From contig PMCH01000068.1 of NCBI GenBank assembly GCA_003154055.1, positions 1-5,373 on the forward strand: DNA of 5,373 nt, written 5' to 3'. The stretch comes from Acidobacteriaceae bacterium (lineage in GTDB: Bacteria > Acidobacteriota > Terriglobia > Terriglobales > Acidobacteriaceae). Positions 4,225-5,373 of the stretch are shown in pieces. How positions within the stretch are numbered: the first letter of the stretch is position 1; each line of letters opens with the position of its first letter. The notes below the pieces were generated by a model, which saw only the letters and a program-made list of their open reading frames with translations, was not told the origin of the DNA and searched no databases. The position numbers and the translations under genes were made by a program.

Positions 4225-5373
4225 TCAGGGGCGGCTAGGGACCGGAGCCCGCTTGCACAGTTTCACTACCTGGTCGAGCACGCGCTGCGCGACTTCCCAT
4301 TTCGAAGTCTCGGGTACTTCGACCACTTCCTCGTGCGAGATGATCGTGACCGCATTCCGGTCGGAATCAAAGCCCACGCCTTCGCGCGAAACGTCGTTGA
4401 CCACGATCGCATCGAGCGACTTCGACGCCAGCTTCTTGCGGGCATTTTCGAGGACGTTCTCGGTTTCGGCGGCAAATCCAACGATGATCTGCGAGGTTTT
4501 CTGGCGCGCCAACTCTGCCAGGATATCGGCCGTGGGTTCCAGTTCAAGCGTCATCGGACCTTTACGCTTGATCTTCTGCCCAGCGGTTGCTTTCGGTCGG
4601 TAATCGGAAACGGCCGCAGTCTTGACGACGACGGTGCTTTCCGGCAGCAGTTTCAAAACGGCGGTGCGCATTTGCTCGGCAGTTTCGACCCGCGTCAATA
4701 CCGCAGCGCCGGGAGGCACGATGGCGGTCGGCCCGCTCACCAGCAGCACGCGAGCGCCGCGCCGCAAGGCCCCCTCCGCGATGGCGTATCCCATGCGCCC
4801 GCTGGAGCGGTTCGTGATGTATCGCACGGGGTCAATCTTCTCGCGCGTTGGGCCGGCGGTGATCAGCAACGTCTCCCCGGCCAAGTCTTGAGAAGCCCCG
4901 AGCGCTTCAAGAACGGCGGCGACGATCGCTTCGTTTTCCGCCAGGCGGCCCGGCCCGGTCATGCCGCAGGCCAGATATCCGCTGCCGGGCTCCACGATCT
5001 TCACGCCCCGCTTGCGCAAGATTTCCAGATTTGCCCGGGTGGCCTCGTGATTCCACATGTTGACGTTCATCGCCGGAGCCACGACTACCGGTGCAGTGGT
5101 CGCAAGAAAGAAAGTGGTCAGGAAATCGTTGGCAATGCCATGGGCGAAGCGGGCCAGGACATCGGCGGTTGCGGGAGCCACGAGTAGCGCGTCAATGGAC
5201 TGCGCAACAGCAATGTGCTCGATCGCGGCTTCAACATTCGCCGGCTGGTTTTCCGAGCCGAACAGATCGGTGATGACCTTTTCTCCGGAGAGGGCGGCGA
5301 AGGTGAGCGGACGTACAAACTCCTGGGCGGAGCGCGTCATGATAACCTGCACGCGAACGCCGCGGTCCTGCAG
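4225..5373 (-). CDS. coaBC: Bifunctional phosphopantothenoylcysteine decarboxylase / phosphopantothenate-cysteine ligase (CoaBC), 5' end outside the window
   Basis: CoaBC joins phosphopantothenate to cysteine using CTP (CoaB part), then decarboxylates the product with FMN (CoaC part) to give 4'-phosphopantetheine for coenzyme A. 382 codons plus the TGA are visible and the frame stays open to the window edge. Only about 20-30 N-terminal residues, including the usual GGIAAYK flavin segment, should be missing. A GTG at 5352 is inside the conserved LQDRGVRVQVIMTRSA stretch and is not the start. In visible numbering, the CoaC part shows the catalytic His53 (EAAIEHIAVAQ), APAMNVNMW with N103, and GYLACGMTGPGR with the active-site Cys136. 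The CoaB part begins near residue 167 (TLLITAGPTREKIDPVR) and has YITNRSSGRMG with N188, KTAAVSDYRP (about 251-260), KIKRKG and a VNDVSREGVGF segment. Both activities look intact. Repeat copy 3 begins just beyond the stop. Confidence 0.96.
   Translation of the reverse strand: MQDRGVRVQVIMTRSAQEFVRPLTFAALSGEKVITDLFGSENQPANVEAAIEHIAVAQSIDALLVAPATADVLARFAHGIANDFLTTFFLATTAPVVVAPAMNVNMWNHEATRANLEILRKRGVKIVEPGSGYLACGMTGPGRLAENEAIVAAVLEALGASQDLAGETLLITAGPTREKIDPVRYITNRSSGRMGYAIAEGALRRGARVLLVSGPTAIVPPGAAVLTRVETAEQMRTAVLKLLPESTVVVKTAAVSDYRPKATAGQKIKRKGPMTLELEPTADILAELARQKTSQIIVGFAAETENVLENARKKLASKSLDAIVVNDVSREGVGFDSDRNAVTIISHEEVVEVPETSKWEVAQRVLDQVVKLCKRAPVPSRP

Noticed and set aside
4159..5187. A 342-codon plus-strand open frame opposite coaBC
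   Set aside because: Its product is rich in R, G, H and D without recognisable motifs, and it lies antisense to a fully convincing CoaBC. It is a GC-rich shadow frame.

Overview
The window looks like chromosomal DNA from a moderately GC-rich bacterium, most likely an Acidobacteriota (Koribacter/Terriglobia-type). This rests on the remembered flavour of the PriA, CoaBC and family-4 uracil-DNA glycosylase proteins, on a small three-helix membrane protein that resembles acidobacterial hypotheticals, and on composite GGACGG...CCGTCC palindromic repeats scattered between and inside genes. No search was possible, so the assignment is moderate confidence.

Layout. Three housekeeping genes lie on the minus strand: coaBC (4225-5373, 5' end outside the window), a family-4 uracil-DNA glycosylase (3229-4128) and priA (1-2018, 3' end outside the window). 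Between the glycosylase and priA sits a plus-strand island of about 1.1 kb (roughly 2040-3190). It holds a HigB/HigA toxin-antitoxin pair (2102-2383 and 2399-2716) with its own promoter, then an unrecognised small membrane protein (2748-3188). higB is divergent from priA, and the membrane gene is convergent with the glycosylase.

How the genes relate. CoaBC makes 4'-phosphopantetheine from phosphopantothenate for coenzyme A. The glycosylase removes uracil from DNA, and PriA reloads the replisome at stalled forks. HigBA is a self-contained regulatory or addiction module that appears to have been placed into this set.

Repeats. Three copies of a two-hairpin palindromic element are visible. One lies in frame inside priA and encodes about 17 residues of an inter-domain linker. 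One fills the convergent gap after the membrane gene and supplies the stop codon of the glycosylase gene. One abuts the coaBC stop codon, in the spacer before the glycosylase gene. Their stems differ in sequence but stay paired. I judge this repeat family and its incorporation into coding sequence to be the most interesting signal. The other notable points are a HigA whose helix-turn-helix looks two residues short and a higBA promoter that predicts a leaderless toxin mRNA. I found no CRISPR array, RNA gene, phage genes, insertion sequence or clearly new multi-gene system.
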